Source of the DNA: Mesostigma viride
Taxonomy: Eukaryota > Streptophyta > Mesostigmatophyceae > Mesostigmatales > Mesostigmataceae
Direction of reading: 5' to 3'
DNA: 64,000 nucleotides
Assembly (NCBI GenBank): GCA_009746045.1
Contig: RPFO01000053.1
Location: 1-64,000 of the forward strand
Numbering within the stretch: position 1 is the first letter of the stretch; every line of letters starts with the position of its first letter. Positions 11,195 to 23,058 of the stretch are shown here, piece after piece. A program made the position numbers and the translations under genes. The notes under the pieces were generated by a model. It ran no database searches. It had not been told where the DNA came from and saw only the letters and a list, made by a program, of their open reading frames with translations.

Positions 11195-12045
11195 TCTTAG
11201 GTTCTGGACCTGCCGCTACCTGAGTGAGCGACGCAAGCGCATTCTGTTCAAGGCCCTTGTCCTCAGCATCCTCCTTTATGGCTGCGAGGCGTGGACCCTG
11301 GACCAGCTAGGCGCTGAGGCAGCAGCTTGACGGTACCGTCACTCGAATGCTCCGTCATATCCTCGGCGTCCGTTACCAAGAACGCCGCACCCGGGCCGAG
11401 CTCTACTGCGAGCTCCCTCTTGTCACCCATACCATCCGACACCGCCGCCTCCTCTTAATTTGCCGGCCATCTTGCCCGCACAGACCAGGTGAATACCGAT
11501 GTGGGCCCTGCCGGGGGGCTTAAGACGGGCCAACCAGGTAGACACCTCCTCCTATGGCAGGGTCCCCTTGTCCCATCGCAACCCACTGGCAAACTTGCGC
11601 GCGCCGGGCACCGGCGCGGCGCGACCCGGACCTATGTGACACAACTGCTTGAAGATGCAGGGCTTCTGGGACTCTCCGTACTCCGCGCCCGCATGATTGA
11701 CAAGGAGAAATGGGCTGCCGGCATCTGCGATAAGCACCTTTCTGAGGGGTATGCTCCTGTTTTCTCCCCACGGGCCCCGCGGCCCGTTGCTAGCCAGGGC
11801 AGAAGGTGGAGGTTATTGGTCCTGAGGATAGCCGCTACACTACCGCCTCGTCTGCCATTACAGTAGAGGACAGCTCGGATGAGGATTACATCCCCATCTA
11901 GTGCTTAACGGTTGGGGGATGATGCAGACGATATTTGTTTAAACTTTTGTGTAATTATTTTTCTAATGAGATTAGCATAGTACTCCGTGGCATACCTTTG
12001 CGCATGACACGCAAGTACTTACTTACTTACTTACGTGAGCTTATG
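11195..12045 (+). mobile_element. LINE (family Z): ORF2 C-terminus and 3' end
   Basis: A decayed frame runs from a 'FKALVLSILLYGCEAWTL'-like segment near 11245 (frameshifted), through the FAGHLARTDQ region near 11458-11490, to a clean open stretch at 11489-11866 with QLLEDAGLLGLSVLRARMID and KEKWAAGICDKHLSE. This is the ORF2 C-terminal region of a LINE subfamily distinct from copies A and B. The tail contains 'GATGATGCAGACGATATTTG' and ends in CTTACTTACTTAC at about 12016-12033. A minus-strand relative of this tail is at 48000-48270. Confidence 0.78.
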
Positions 12046-12706
12046 GTGCGTAGGAGTAAGTGACACACCTGGCGTCTCGTACAGGAGTACTACCCATATA
12101 ATAGGTTGTCTCCTTGATATAATATTGCATTTGGACTAGCATTTATAGTCTCAAGGAGACAACCAGCGCAGTATTCTGATCAGACACTCCGCAAAGGTGA
12201 AAACCTTTGCGTTCAGTGCCAGGCCGCGGAAAACGCGGAAAACGCGATCTGCAAATGAATCCGACCGGAATCGAACTGGGGAGCGCAGTATGCCCACGAG
12301 ACGCAGTCTACGTGGTTTGGCAATGGTAGTATTGGTTGAATGAGCTAGCTCTAGCCCAGATCGAACGTGCATGTGCAGGCTTGAGTGGATAATCATATAT
12401 GGGTGAAAGTGAAATTCCTTCAAGTGTGAAGCATACACATTATTGTTTCATTTGCGTTACTGACACTTCATTGACTAGCTCGATGAGCAAGAAACTCGAT
12501 TTGCAATGCCACTTGCCTTGCCATCTCAATTGAGCAAGGCTCTCAACTCACAAACGACTAACAACCACACATGCCTCGCAAAACTTTGGTTACCAAGGAA
12601 ATAATGCCTTCCAATTAGACAACAAACCGTTGGGACACAAAACACCAATCGTAATACTTGGGCCATGCAATGGTTTCTGCATGGCCATCAACAATTAACT
12701 CCCATT
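12046..12706. other. Gap between LINE and bromodomain gene
   Basis: No protein-like frame. Contains the 16-base motif GAGACAACCAGCGCAG at 12156-12171, which recurs near other LINE junctions, and a stretch on the minus strand with a TTCGATTCC box that resembles part of a tRNA but does not fold as one. The 3' untranslated region of the bromodomain gene must begin in this interval. Confidence 0.4.
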
Positions 12707-15700
12707 TCAAGGGAACTGGTACTGTGCTTGCTGTTGCTGCTGCCCCTGTGCCTGTGCCTGCGCCTGTGCCTGTGCGTGCGCCTGCGCTTGTGCCTGCTGC
12801 AGCATGCGTTGTTGCTGTATTTGCAACTGCACTTGTTGCTGCTGAAGTTGGTGGTGCTGCTGCAATTGCTGCTGCTGTAACTGCTGCTGCTGCAGTAGTT
12901 GATGGTGCTGCTGTGCAAACAGCTGCGACTGTTGCTGCAACTGTTGCTGGGCCACCTGTGCTGGCCCAGCCGCCTGCGACGGATGTGCCACCGAACCGCT
13001 CGGGGCTACGTTCTCCAGCGGGTAGGGCAGCGACTGCGATTTCACGGGCACTCCTTGGGCCCCTGCTGGCGCTTGGCTTAGATAGGCCGACCCGTCCTCC
13101 GTTTTGACCCCTGAGGGCACCTGGGCCGCTGCCACAGGCGGCCTACTTGGTGAGCGTTGTCCTGTTGCTGCCGCCCATGCCTGCATGTCCGCAGCATTAC
13201 TCTGCGTGACCATGCCAGAGGGGCCTTGCGCCGCAGGATGGCCCCCACCCGCGTTGGAGAGTGTGGGCGGTGCGGCCACCCCCGCTGCTGCCGTGTGCGT
13301 GCCGGCGCTGGCTGGCTGCGCGGCAGGGTAGCCGGGGTGCAAACTCGTGTGGGGTAAGCCAGGGTTGACAGGGCCACCGGACCGAGAGGCCAACGCAGCC
13401 ACCGCCGCCGCCGCTGCTGGTGGCATGCCCCCCCCCCCGGCATGCAGCAGCGCATGGATACCTGCCCCCAGAGGCGATGTCCCAGAGGGCACAGGGGCGG
13501 GGCCTGCAGTGGGGGGGGGCGCAGCGCCTGTGGTGGGAAGCGCACGGGTGGCAGGGGCTTGCGACACCCCCAGGGTTGCAGGGGCTGCGGCTGGCCTTGG
13601 AGCCACCGCCACGTCCATGGGCTTGTGAAGAGAGGGAGGAAGCATCGTGGTGGCGATTGGTGGGGCCGCCAACACGGGTGCTGGAGGCCGCGGTGTTGCC
13701 ATGTACGTGGGCGGAACTGTTGACATGGCAGCCAGGTGGTCATGGGCGGGCATGGACGGTGTTGCCGCTGGTGGCATCGCCACCTTGATGCCAGGTGGCA
13801 GCGTCGCATTGCTCAGCCAGATGGGGCTCGGCCCGGCTGCCATGGCGGCTGCCGCGTTGGTGGCGGCCAGTTTCTGCTGGGCTTGCGCCACCTGTCGTGC
13901 TGCCGTGAGAGCGGTGGGCGGTGCAGGCGACAGCAACGGTTGCCCGCGAGGCGCCGCCGCCTGTGCCTGGGTCGCAGGGGAAGGCACTGAGGACGTCACA
14001 CCCACCTGTGGTGGCGCTTGAAGTGGCTGCTGCTGCTGCTGCTGGTGCTGCTGCGCTGGTGCTGCTGCGGGTAGTAAGGGCTGAGTAGGGGGTGATGCGG
14101 AGTTGGAAGTGCCCGCCAGGCGGGTGGCCAGGATGGGCCTGGCCAGCGCTTCCACTGCCACCTGCCACGCCACGCTGCTGGGGGAAATTCCGTTGAGGAA
14201 TTTTTGGAGGGACCACGCGTAGGCGTTCTCTGGGAGGTGCGGCACCTGTGCGCGTGCATGGAAGCATGAGCAAACACGGGCGGCGAGCATTACACGAGAC
14301 AAGGGGTGTTCGGTCATGGGGATATGCCCAGACAAGTTGCCCATGCACGAGGGCAGGAATGACCGCGGGGGTAAGTATGGGGGCGCGGGCAAAATGAAAC
14401 TCAAGAGCAAACTTTCTAGGTGAGGCAGCGCTCAAACACGCCCACTCATCAGCAATGATCTAAGGTTACAAACGCCCCCCCCCCTCACCAGCATGAGAGC
14501 CCGCGTAGAGGCATGCCCCAGCGGCAGCCCGTCCCAGCACAGCAGGTTGCGTATGCCAGCAAACTTCTGCCGGGGTCCCTGCCGCAAGTTCTGTGCATCG
14601 GCCAGTGCAACACAATCCATGCCGCCGCCCCCCACCCCCGCGCCACCACCGCCCCCGCTGCTGCCGAATCTCCGGAATGTGTCGTTGAGCGTGCCACCTG
14701 GCCGCCTACCACCGGTACCTGGGGGCATGGCAGAGGGGCAGCGAAGAGGAAAATGGCGTCAAATCAGCCGACAGAAAACAGCCACAAATCAGACGGCGAC
14801 GGTGGCCATTAGACAAAGGGGAGATCAGATCACGGCATTCGCCATTTGACGTCAACACCACCCCTTGGCCCCGCTCTGCTTGCCGGATGGGAGCCTATGC
14901 CGAACGCAGGAGAGCAACCGCACACAGCTTGCCCCAAGTAGCAGCCGGCATCCCCACAGACCGCCTACAGCTGCCGCACACCGTTTCACAGAACATAACC
15001 CACACACTCATTTGTAAACACAAGCAAACGGAACATGCAAGTTGCCCCCATTCAGCGGCTACAAAAAGCAACATACGCGCCCAATCTGCGGCCAACTCGG
15101 AGTCCAACGCAACATGCCGCAGAAAGCATTGGCCACCCCATGCCACCCCTTCCGCCCCCCCTGCCACGCACCGTCGCCATACTCGTCCAGCGGGCCGGGG
15201 GCGGCGCCATCGGTCCCATCCCCTGCCTTTATACCCAGCACTGCCACGCCCCCGCTCGCCCCACCGCCCAGGTCACGCCCCGCGCCGCCACCGGACCCGC
15301 GTCGGAGTGACTCAGCGCCCCCTCCCGCCGCAAACCCCCCATCATTGTCGCAGACGGCCCCTTTTGCGCCGGACTCAGAGGGAACCCCCTTGGAGGCGGG
15401 CCGCCGGCCAGGTGCCGCTTTGGCGGGCGGGCCTGCGGGCAGTGGCGCGATCTTGCCCTTGTTGGCCGAGGCCTTGAGGATGCCAGCAAGCAACTTCTCC
15501 GCTTGCTCCTCCATGCTGCGCGCCTGCGGTCATACAACCATAGGGCAACCAGGCAGCCGTGCGGAGGATGATCGGCCAAGGTGCTTTCATGTCAGCAAAA
15601 AGGTGAGCGGTTGGCGGCTGTGCCGTACCGCGGCGTTAAAACCTGCGTGGCTGTCTGCACAGTCTGCCTGAAATGTGCTCCTCTAGGGAGCGGTAGATGT

Positions 15701-17772
15701 GGGCCACATAGGAAGACGTTGGCTTGTCCTGATGCCAACCACGTGCGGGCGTGGTCGGTGACGCACCGCAGGATAGCGCGGCCACCGGGTCTTCCCAGCC
15801 GATACATGCAAACAGAAAAACCCATAAAGAGAGCCTTCCAAGGGACGGGCGACAGAAGCGAGCGCAGGCATGGCCAGGGGGGCAGGAGCCTGCACCTCTA
15901 AGGAACAGCCCAAATAGATGATATGTGAATCAATAACCCACGTTTGTTCCACGATGATTGGGGGTGAGAGAATGGTCGGCGAATCGGCAGCAATGCAACA
16001 GGACAGGCCATCCACCCGACACACAGGTGGCCGTGAAGCATGTCGCATGCCCACACCCTGGCGCGCTCCCAGACACTATTGCACAAGCTATCCCAAGCTA
16101 CCCCGCACAACCTATCGCATGCCCAAGCACCTTCTGTGCTCACCTGTTTGTGGAAGGGTGAGTCGGGCGGGTTGTATGTCATCGCATTGCTGCATACGAG
16201 CTTGACGTGGGCCTGCGCGGACGTGAGGGGGCAGCGGTAAGCACAAGAGGGGCAGGCGACGCATGACACGCAAGGGGGAGGCACAGGAGGAGCATGCACA
16301 TAAGGCGGTGGCATGGCGTGAGCGGCGCACGAATGCAAGTATAACACGAGAGCAAGTACGAGTACAGAGGAAGGGGCCATATGTCAGGGGGCCCAGGGCC
16401 TGGAACATGACCATTCAAGCAAAGGCAACAGGCGCCACAGAAGGAACAAGATGCAGCAGCAGAAAACCGCTCCGTCAGGGGCAGGGCAGGGCATAAGCAA
16501 CAAACCCTATCATCCACCCGCAAAACTGAAGTGTCAAGGACAAATCATGCCTGCCAGCCAGCCTGTCACATCCATACCATCCAACCCATGGAGGTGTTTT
16601 GACACCATCCAAACGCAATCACTAATGCATTACCCTGAGAAGCTGTTGGCCCCACCGCCTTGGCATGCGCGCGCATGTCCAAGGACCCCCACCCCAAGAT
16701 GTAGCAGCACCATCCACCAGCACGCACAACAGCACCACGGGTGGCCAAGCAGGATGCACGTGCCACACCCCGAGCAGCACACCCCCCCTCACTAAGAAAA
16801 AAAGGTCCATGACCCCCAACAACACGTTCCCACGTCCCTTTGTTGCCCCCCCCCCCCCTAGCTACCCCCCCCCCTTCACAGGAAGGCGAACTCATGTGGC
16901 ATGGGTGGGCATGCAGTGCGCACGCACCATGCAGACGCGCCATGCCCCAATGGTACACCCCCCCCCCCCCCACCCCCCCCCCCCCCCCCCCCCCCTACCC
17001 ACCCACGCACGCACCCCCAGCCTCACCCCCCCAGCCCCACCCCACCCCCACCCCCACCCCACCCCACCCCACCCCACCCCAGCCCCACCCCACCCCAGCC
17101 CCAGCCCCACCCCACCCCCACCACCCCCCCCACCCACCCACCCCACCCCCAGCCTCACCCCCAGCCTCACCCCAGCCTCACCCCAGCCTCACCCCCAGCC
17201 TCACCCCCAGCCCCAGCCCCAGCCCCAGCCCACCCCCACCCACCCCACCCCCCCCCCCCACCCCCCCCCCACCCCCACCCCACCCCCACCCCACCCCCAC
17301 CCCCCCCCACCCCCACCCCACCCCCACCACCCCACCCCACCCCCACCCACCCCCACCCCACCCCCACCCCCCCCCCCACCCCACCCACCCCCACCCACCC
17401 CCCACCCCACCCCCACCCCACCCCCCCACCCACCCCCCCACCCACCCCAGCCTCACCCCCAGCCTCACCCCAGCCCCAGCCCCAGCCCCAGCCCCAGCCC
17501 CAGCCCCAGCCCCAGCCCCAGCCCCAGCCCCAGCCCCAGCCCCAGCCCCAGCCCCAGCCCAGCCCCAGCCCCAGCCCCCCCAGCCCCAGCCCCACCCCCA
17601 CGACAAGAGAACGCACATCCCCACAGCGCGAACGCACCATGAAGGCGTTCCACGTCTTGTACTCGCGCGCCTGGACCTTTGCGCGGATGGTGCCCAGGTC
17701 CATCGGGGACGTGATGATGTCGTAGTAATCCGGCAGCTGGCGCAAGTAGACGTGGATGAGCATGTGTGTGTG

Positions 17773-17812
<40 letters not shown>

Positions 17813-20800
17813 TGAGTGAGTGCAGCAGTGAGGCGTGTGCGGAAGCAAGCCACGAGCGCGGTCGGTAGGTACGTGCATGGGGGGGGGGGGCACAAGCACG
17901 CGCAGCAGTGCACGACAATAACAAAACACAGACCAAGGATTGTCAGGTCAGCACCACCCACCCCGCACGGCCACATGCCTGCATCTGTGAGACATCCACG
18001 GTGCAGGCTTGTACCACGGGGCATTGTTCCAAGGCGTACCAATGGGCAGCAGCCCCCCCTTCTCTACTGACCAGCGGACGAGCTACCCCACCCTGCCCAC
18101 ACAGGGTGGGGGTGGAGCATGGTCATAACGGGGCTATCAAAACTAGGTCATAAAGGGGTAATCGAAACTAAAGCTTTGCACGACAACCCCCTTCCAGGGC
18201 CCCGTCCCGCGTGCGCACATGCCCACAAGCTGCCATAACCCGAACCCCCCTATTCAACATCCGCTCAGCTAGCCGCATTCGCATGCTGGTTTTCCCTGCT
18301 TGCATGTGGGCACAAGCGCCGACACAAGGATCAACCACCCCAGAACCCAACAGTACCAGCAACCGAGACAGCGACACACCAGAGCACCAGCCCAACCCGA
18401 AGCAATTGCCGGGGCTTACCTCCTTGGGGTCCACCGGCGCCTGGAAGACGTGGTACGTGTCCTTCCTGCCAACACGGCACACGAGGGGGAGCCGGCGCAG
18501 AGGGAGCAGCCAGAGAGGCATGCATGCAGCGACGGTGGCAGCAACAGAAGCGCCATAGGCAACGCCGTCAGTCATCTATCAGATGGCATCACAGGTGGCT
18601 TGACCAATCATGTCCATAAAGAGCATGCGGCCAGGTGTCGGCCCCCCCTGACTGCACTGGTGGTGCCAACAGGGACCCTTGCTCACAATACAGTTGATAG
18701 ATGCCACCCGGTTCCGCCCCATGCTGCAGGGGCGTTTCGACCGACACGAGCAGGCTTGCATGGCACCCAGCACCCGCACCTGTTTGGGATGGCCAACACG
18801 CAGCCTCTTCCCCACCTGATACGAGAACAAACACCCTCACACCGAGCCGGCATGAGAGCCAGCACTCTACCCGATGTTGTGTGGCACACCCCTGCAAGCG
18901 TCCCCATGCCGCACACAGCACCCTGCCATGTATCGCACCCCATGCACTACACTGCGCACAGTATCTAACCCATATGTTTCATGTGTTTACACGTAAATAA
19001 TCAGAATCGACAGGCCGCTCACTTGGATATCTTCGCCACGATGGTCTCCATCTGCTTCATCGTCGGCCGCGGGGGGGGGCGCCGCTTCTCCTTGGCGGGG
19101 GCAGCGGCCACCACTGACGGTTCCTCCTCCTCCCCCTCGCCAACGTCGCCATCCCCGGCGCCACCCCCACCGTCGTCATCGTCAGGCTGCGCTTCTACTG
19201 TGCCACCTGGCAGCATGCCACTGGACAGGGCTGGTGGTCCGCACGCACCCACCGCCATCAGCGTTGCAGCGCCGCGTCCCCACCCAAGAATGGCAAGCAT
19301 TCAACGTGTTAGGGAGGCAGCGAGGGAATGACGTATTAGCAGGCAGGTGAGCGAGGGACGCACTACGGATGAGCAATCGACAAATGAAGGTGTGCACTCT
19401 AGCAGCTGCCACGCCTGGCTGCCATCAGAAAGTGCCCAACCCCAGTGGCTGCCACGTGGCTTGCAGATGGCGATGGATGGGAAGCACACGGCGTGCGCTT
19501 TGCGGGCGGACCACATCCACACCCCCACGGAGGGAGAGGGCAGCCATCGTGCCAGCGGAGACAGACACACGCGACCCTCCCTCCCACGTAGAGATGCTGG
19601 AAAACCACACGGCGACTGCGACCTGTGCAGGGAGAGGAGCGGTGCGGGCAAACTGCAGGGCCGCGGCGGCTGGGCACCAGTGCGGCGACGCCCATGAATC
19701 AAACATCACTATAGTATAGTGACCAGGCCTGACATCACTATGGTATAGTGAACATGGTGTCAATGAATCAACCAGCACAGGCCTGACATCGCGCGGATCG
19801 GCCCCATGGATCCCGCCAAGCCACAATAACTATCTGTAGCCACTATAACTTACTAACGCCAGGCTCTAGCGGTACCCACCCTGCTCCTGTTACTGTACAT
19901 TTGCCGCTATGCGTTTGCAAGCAGCAACGACACCTACCCTGCTCCTGCTCCTCCTCGCCCTCTTCGCCATCGTCGCCATTCCCGCTGGGTGAGGCGAGGT
20001 CCGATGCGCCACCGCCACCGTCACGCACCGAGGGGGAGGCCGCAGTGCCTGCGTTCAACCGCCGCTTCTTGGCCGCGCTGGCGTCCTCTGGGGGCTGAGC
20101 CGACTCGTCTGCGGACGCTAGTGATACCTGTGCGGTGTGGGGGGGGAAGATGCAAGTGCAAGTGCCAGCCAGGGTACCAGCCCGGTGAGAGTACCCGGTA
20201 CGCATCCCAAGCAAGGGTGGGTGGTCAGTGCTTCGCAAGAAGGCGTACGGCCCCTATGTCATGCTTGCCGGTGTCTAGACCAAGAGTCACCTGGTGGCTA
20301 ACAGAAAATCAGGCAGAAAGCCAAGAAGGGGCAACAAGGGGGCAGGTGACAGCTGCCAGCACAATCCATCCAACGCCACCAGGGCGCATCCAAAGATAGC
20401 CGTGTGGCAAGAGCAACCGATAGCATTTGCCTTCCAGAGTCCAGGGAATAAAATGTCGTGCCTAAGAAAGGAGAGGGCCCAACGCAATAAGCTATGGACG
20501 GTTTGCCCCCTCCACGCTACTTGAACCAAAAGGGCGTATCGAATAACGCCATAACAAAATCTCGGCCCGGTCCCAGTGCCTGCCCGACAATCCTAGGATT
20601 TCGCTATAGATGATCCATCACGATCCACCACAACAATGGCAACAACCAAGAAACCTCACTGCTTAGAAAGCTGTGTACCATCCACGCCCTGACTACATCA
20701 CAAAGGCGGCACATATGCCTTATCAACCTGTCGTTTGGGTTGTCGGATTTTGAGTCGCGGAAGGGGTGGAGCCCCGGGTGTGCTGCCAGGGGACTTGCGT

Positions 20801-20997
20801 GGCTTCCCTGGGGTACCACGTCCTGGCACTGGTGCACTGTTAGTCCTCTTTGGAGAGGGTGCAAAGCCCGGCCGCTGTGCGCTGGCAGTGCCGCTATTGG
20901 TGGCTGCGCCCTTATCGGCTTTCTTGCTCGGCCGTGACGGCGGGGTAGGCGGCGTGCTCGCGGCGTCCTTTCTAGAAAGTTTTAACACTAGCTTCAT
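12707..20997 (-). CDS. Bromodomain protein, BRD9/BRD7-like, probable SWI/SNF subunit
   Basis: Nine exons read 20997-20728, 20127-19938, 19206-19023, 18465-18420, 17736-17638, 16212-16144, 15523-15172, 14718-14489 and 14245-12707. All junctions are GT-AG and phases match, giving 992 aa. Residues 1-200 are basic, then acidic and Pro-rich. The bromodomain (about 195-300) reads KDTYHVFQAPVDPKE, then LPDYYDIITSPMDLGT, then AHVKLVCSNAMTYNPPDS. N277 in the YN pair is the expected acetyl-lysine-binding Asn. The KDTY/PVDPKE form matches the plant BRD family that acts in SWI/SNF (BAS) complexes, as does ENAYAWSLQKFLNGISPSSV near residue 485. The last exon (513 aa) is Pro/Ala-rich and ends in a Gln-rich tail. 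Chromatin reading in the nucleus is inferred; subunit membership is less certain. Alternative acceptors for exon 8 (14718 or 13 bases further in) keep the frame. Confidence 0.9.
16835..17010. repeat. C-rich homopolymer tract in bromodomain intron 5
   Basis: Runs of 8-30 C on the plus strand, hence G runs on the sense strand of the bromodomain pre-mRNA. The tract lies between exons 17736-17638 and 16212-16144. It has no coding significance. Confidence 0.9.
17030..17585. repeat. (CCCCA)n and (CCCCAG)n satellite in bromodomain intron 5
   Basis: About 550 bases of CCCCAC-type repeat that ends in a near-pure run of CCCCAG at about 17465-17580. On the minus (sense) strand this is GGGGTG and then CTGGGG. 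It ends about 50 bases short of the exon that ends at 17638. Long open frames on both strands are periodic artefacts. Confidence 0.92.
17762..17821. repeat. (GT)n dinucleotide repeat
   Basis: About 50 bases of GTGTGT with a few CGTG interruptions, then GAGTGAGTGAGTG, lying 25 bases upstream (on the minus strand) of the bromodomain exon 17736-17638, inside intron 4. Confidence 0.92.
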
Positions 20998-21627
20998 CCC
21001 GACGATGAGTCATGCTATATCTTCGCTTGCGCTCCGGAACAATATTGTGTTGGAGTATTGCAACATTCTGTGCGCGTTCGGAGCCATCGGGGCGTTAACT
21101 CGAGGTGTCCCCGGAGAAGACGAGGTAACTTTCGTCCTGTTGATCTATGCGGCAGTACGTAGCACCGCGCGCCAGTATTAAGGCGGTGGATGCATCCCGA
21201 GCATGCACGGCGCGACGCGGTACCCTAAATAGATTCGTCAGGTGCTCCGCCGTTCCATAAGTTGATGACCGGCAACGAACCCATACATAAGTAGGACACA
21301 CTAGAACTGTTTCGATTGGTGGCAGCTCAGTTTGTTACACATGTAACCCATACCCGTCGTAGCTGACTGAACAGGGCAGGATAGCTTGATCAATCAGATC
21401 AGAGCAGAACGCGTTCAGCACGGCTCCGCTGGCTGGGCTTTCGCCCACTCAAACGGCCGTAGCCTTCAAGGATTGTCAAAGGTGTCGTTCCCGGCTTCCC
21501 GCCTGCCCCTGGCCTTTCGCCATGCACGCGCGTGGCTCGCGAATTGCGCGTCACTTGCCTGAACTTCCTGAGGCTTCCTGTCACATCAACCTGGGAGTTG
21601 CTAGCAGAAACGAATTCCTGATAGAGT
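20998..21627. other. Upstream region of the bromodomain gene
   Basis: The bromodomain ATG is at 20997-20995 on the minus strand with G at -3. No TATA-like box or known motif is obvious in the 600 bases above it. Transcription of this gene and of CCZ1 is divergent, so promoters of both may lie between about 21.0 and 24.8 kb. Confidence 0.4.
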
Positions 21628-21753
21628 ACAGTCATTCCCGCGTTAAGTTGCGTTTCTTAAGGTTGCGTTCCCGCGTTAAGTTGCGGCGCCGAAGTTTGGG
21701 GGGCGACCGCAACTTAAGCATGGAGGCCATCGCAACTTAACGCGGTAATGACT
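21628..21753. mobile_element. MITE-like inverted repeat, pogo/Tc1-type ends
   Basis: Begins TA-CAGTCATTCCCGCGTTAAGT and ends with the reverse complement (about 21731-21753, CGCAACTTAACGCGG-TAATGACT), with one internal repeat of the GCGTTAAGTTGCG motif. The TA at the left edge and the CAGTC start resemble Tc1/mariner or pogo-type non-autonomous elements. The right-hand end has decayed. No transposase is present. Confidence 0.65.
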
Positions 21754-22473
21754 CAATTTGTAGGTGTCAGGCCATTTTTGGCCGCGCAGGAGGCCATTTT
21801 TTGCCAAGTCCGGACCCGCTACGGGATTTCAGGCGGCAAAATACGCAAGCCCCACTGGCGCGCAAATTTCCCCGCCTGCTGGCTTAGGTGACTGAAAAGC
21901 GCGAATGCAACCTTACAAATTCAGTTTTGCAGTCTGCGGGCTGCCGGCGGTACATCATAAGAATCCACGACCATGTAGGGTCGATTACGGTAATTGACTC
22001 TCATTGCCGGAAATTACCACCATCATGCCGAATGCACCACAGAAGGGCAAAGACAAGGTCGTTGAGGCCACAGGCAGTCTCGCTGCCTGCACTATGACTG
22101 TGGCCTCCATGCTGTTATTATCATTGTTTACATGCAGGCCATTGACAGTAAATGAAGCTTCCCTCACGACTGTTCCCATGTTTTGTCACAGTCAAACGTG
22201 AAGCCGGCTAGCAATTAAGTAACCTGCCAAAAACTGAGAGAGCCGAAGTCAGAGGGTTAAAACACACATTTGTAGTATAAAACGCAGGCACCGCGCGTGG
22301 CTGCCCACGGCGTGTTTTGCAGCCCGCCTTTGTCCAAAATATCTGGCCTGGAAAATGGACTTTGGCCGGCTTTGACGCTGCAGCTGGATCGGGCTTCGGG
22401 GCTTGACGAGAGCTGTCGAATGCCGTGTAGAAGTCCGTCAGAGGAGGAGGTGGTGGGCTGCTAGCCTAATTCT

Positions 22474-22553
22474 ACCGCTAAGTTGCGTTCCCGCGTTAAG
22501 TTGCGGCGCCAAGTTTTAGGGGGCGATCGCAACTTAACGCGGGAATGACTGTA
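22474..22553. mobile_element. Second MITE-like element of the same family
   Basis: Shares CCCGCGTTAAGTTGCGGCGCC (left) and CGCAACTTAACGCGGGAATG (right), ending ACTG-TA. It therefore matches the 21628-21753 element on the right but is truncated on the left. The stem of about 16 bp around a G-rich loop could fold into a hairpin. Confidence 0.62.
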
Positions 22554-22590
22554 TGTATGTTCAGTTCGTTATCCCACGGCGGTCATCCTG

Positions 22591-23058
22591 ATACCGTAGT
22601 GGTCAAAATCACTTTGCGACAAACCTCTTTGCGAATCGACCTCGCAAACTACTTTTCATGGGCTTCATTTTGGGTCGCAAAGTTCAAAACTAACCGCGTC
22701 GCGCCTGCGCCGTGCCGCACGCAGACAGGTAGAACGAACGCGTGGCGCCAAAACTTTCGCGCCTTTTGTCACTTGTCATGCGAAAGCCAAAGGTTTAGGC
22801 TTGTGCAGCCATGCACGTTGTCTTGGCACGATGGCAGAAGAGCGGGGAGGCCGGCAGGCCAGCAGGCAGTCAACTGAAGCCTGCTGGCCTATAAATTTAC
22901 AACATCGAGTACCTGCCAGTTGCCACTGACCATAAACAAGTCGATGGGCTCGCAAACCTAAAACTTTGCCTTCATTTTGGGTCGCAAACTATAAATTTCA
23001 CCCTGTTTTGGGGTCGCAAAGTAGGTTTGTCGCAAAGTGATTTTGACCACTACGGTAT
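22591..23058. mobile_element. 468-bp MITE with 36-bp perfect terminal inverted repeats
   Basis: The first 36 bases (22591-22626) and the last 36 (23023-23058) are exact reverse complements. They start ATACCGTAGTGGTCAAAATC. If the outer ATA/TAT is read as a TA target duplication, the ends start CCGTAGTGG, consistent with the Tc1/mariner superfamily. Related 'GGGTCGCAAA' segments recur inside both halves. The middle has no transposase frame, so it would depend on an enzyme encoded elsewhere. Confidence 0.85.

Noticed and set aside
12240-12350. Possible tRNA or tRNA-derived SINE on the minus strand (AGTTCGATTCC box, TAGCTCA-like box)
   Set aside because: The T-arm stem does not pair, no acceptor stem closes, and the distance between the two boxes is too long; kept only as a remark.
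12707-14435. Several overlapping long frames in the Gln/Pro/Ala-rich region, both strands
   Set aside because: Only the minus frame that ends at 12707 joins in phase to the bromodomain exons; the others are shadows of GC-rich low-complexity coding sequence.
16665-18042. Proline-rich (plus) and glycine-rich (minus) frames of about 300 residues
   Set aside because: They follow the C-rich satellite in bromodomain intron 5. The minus frame only touches the genuine exon 17736-17638 by chance of an open repeat.
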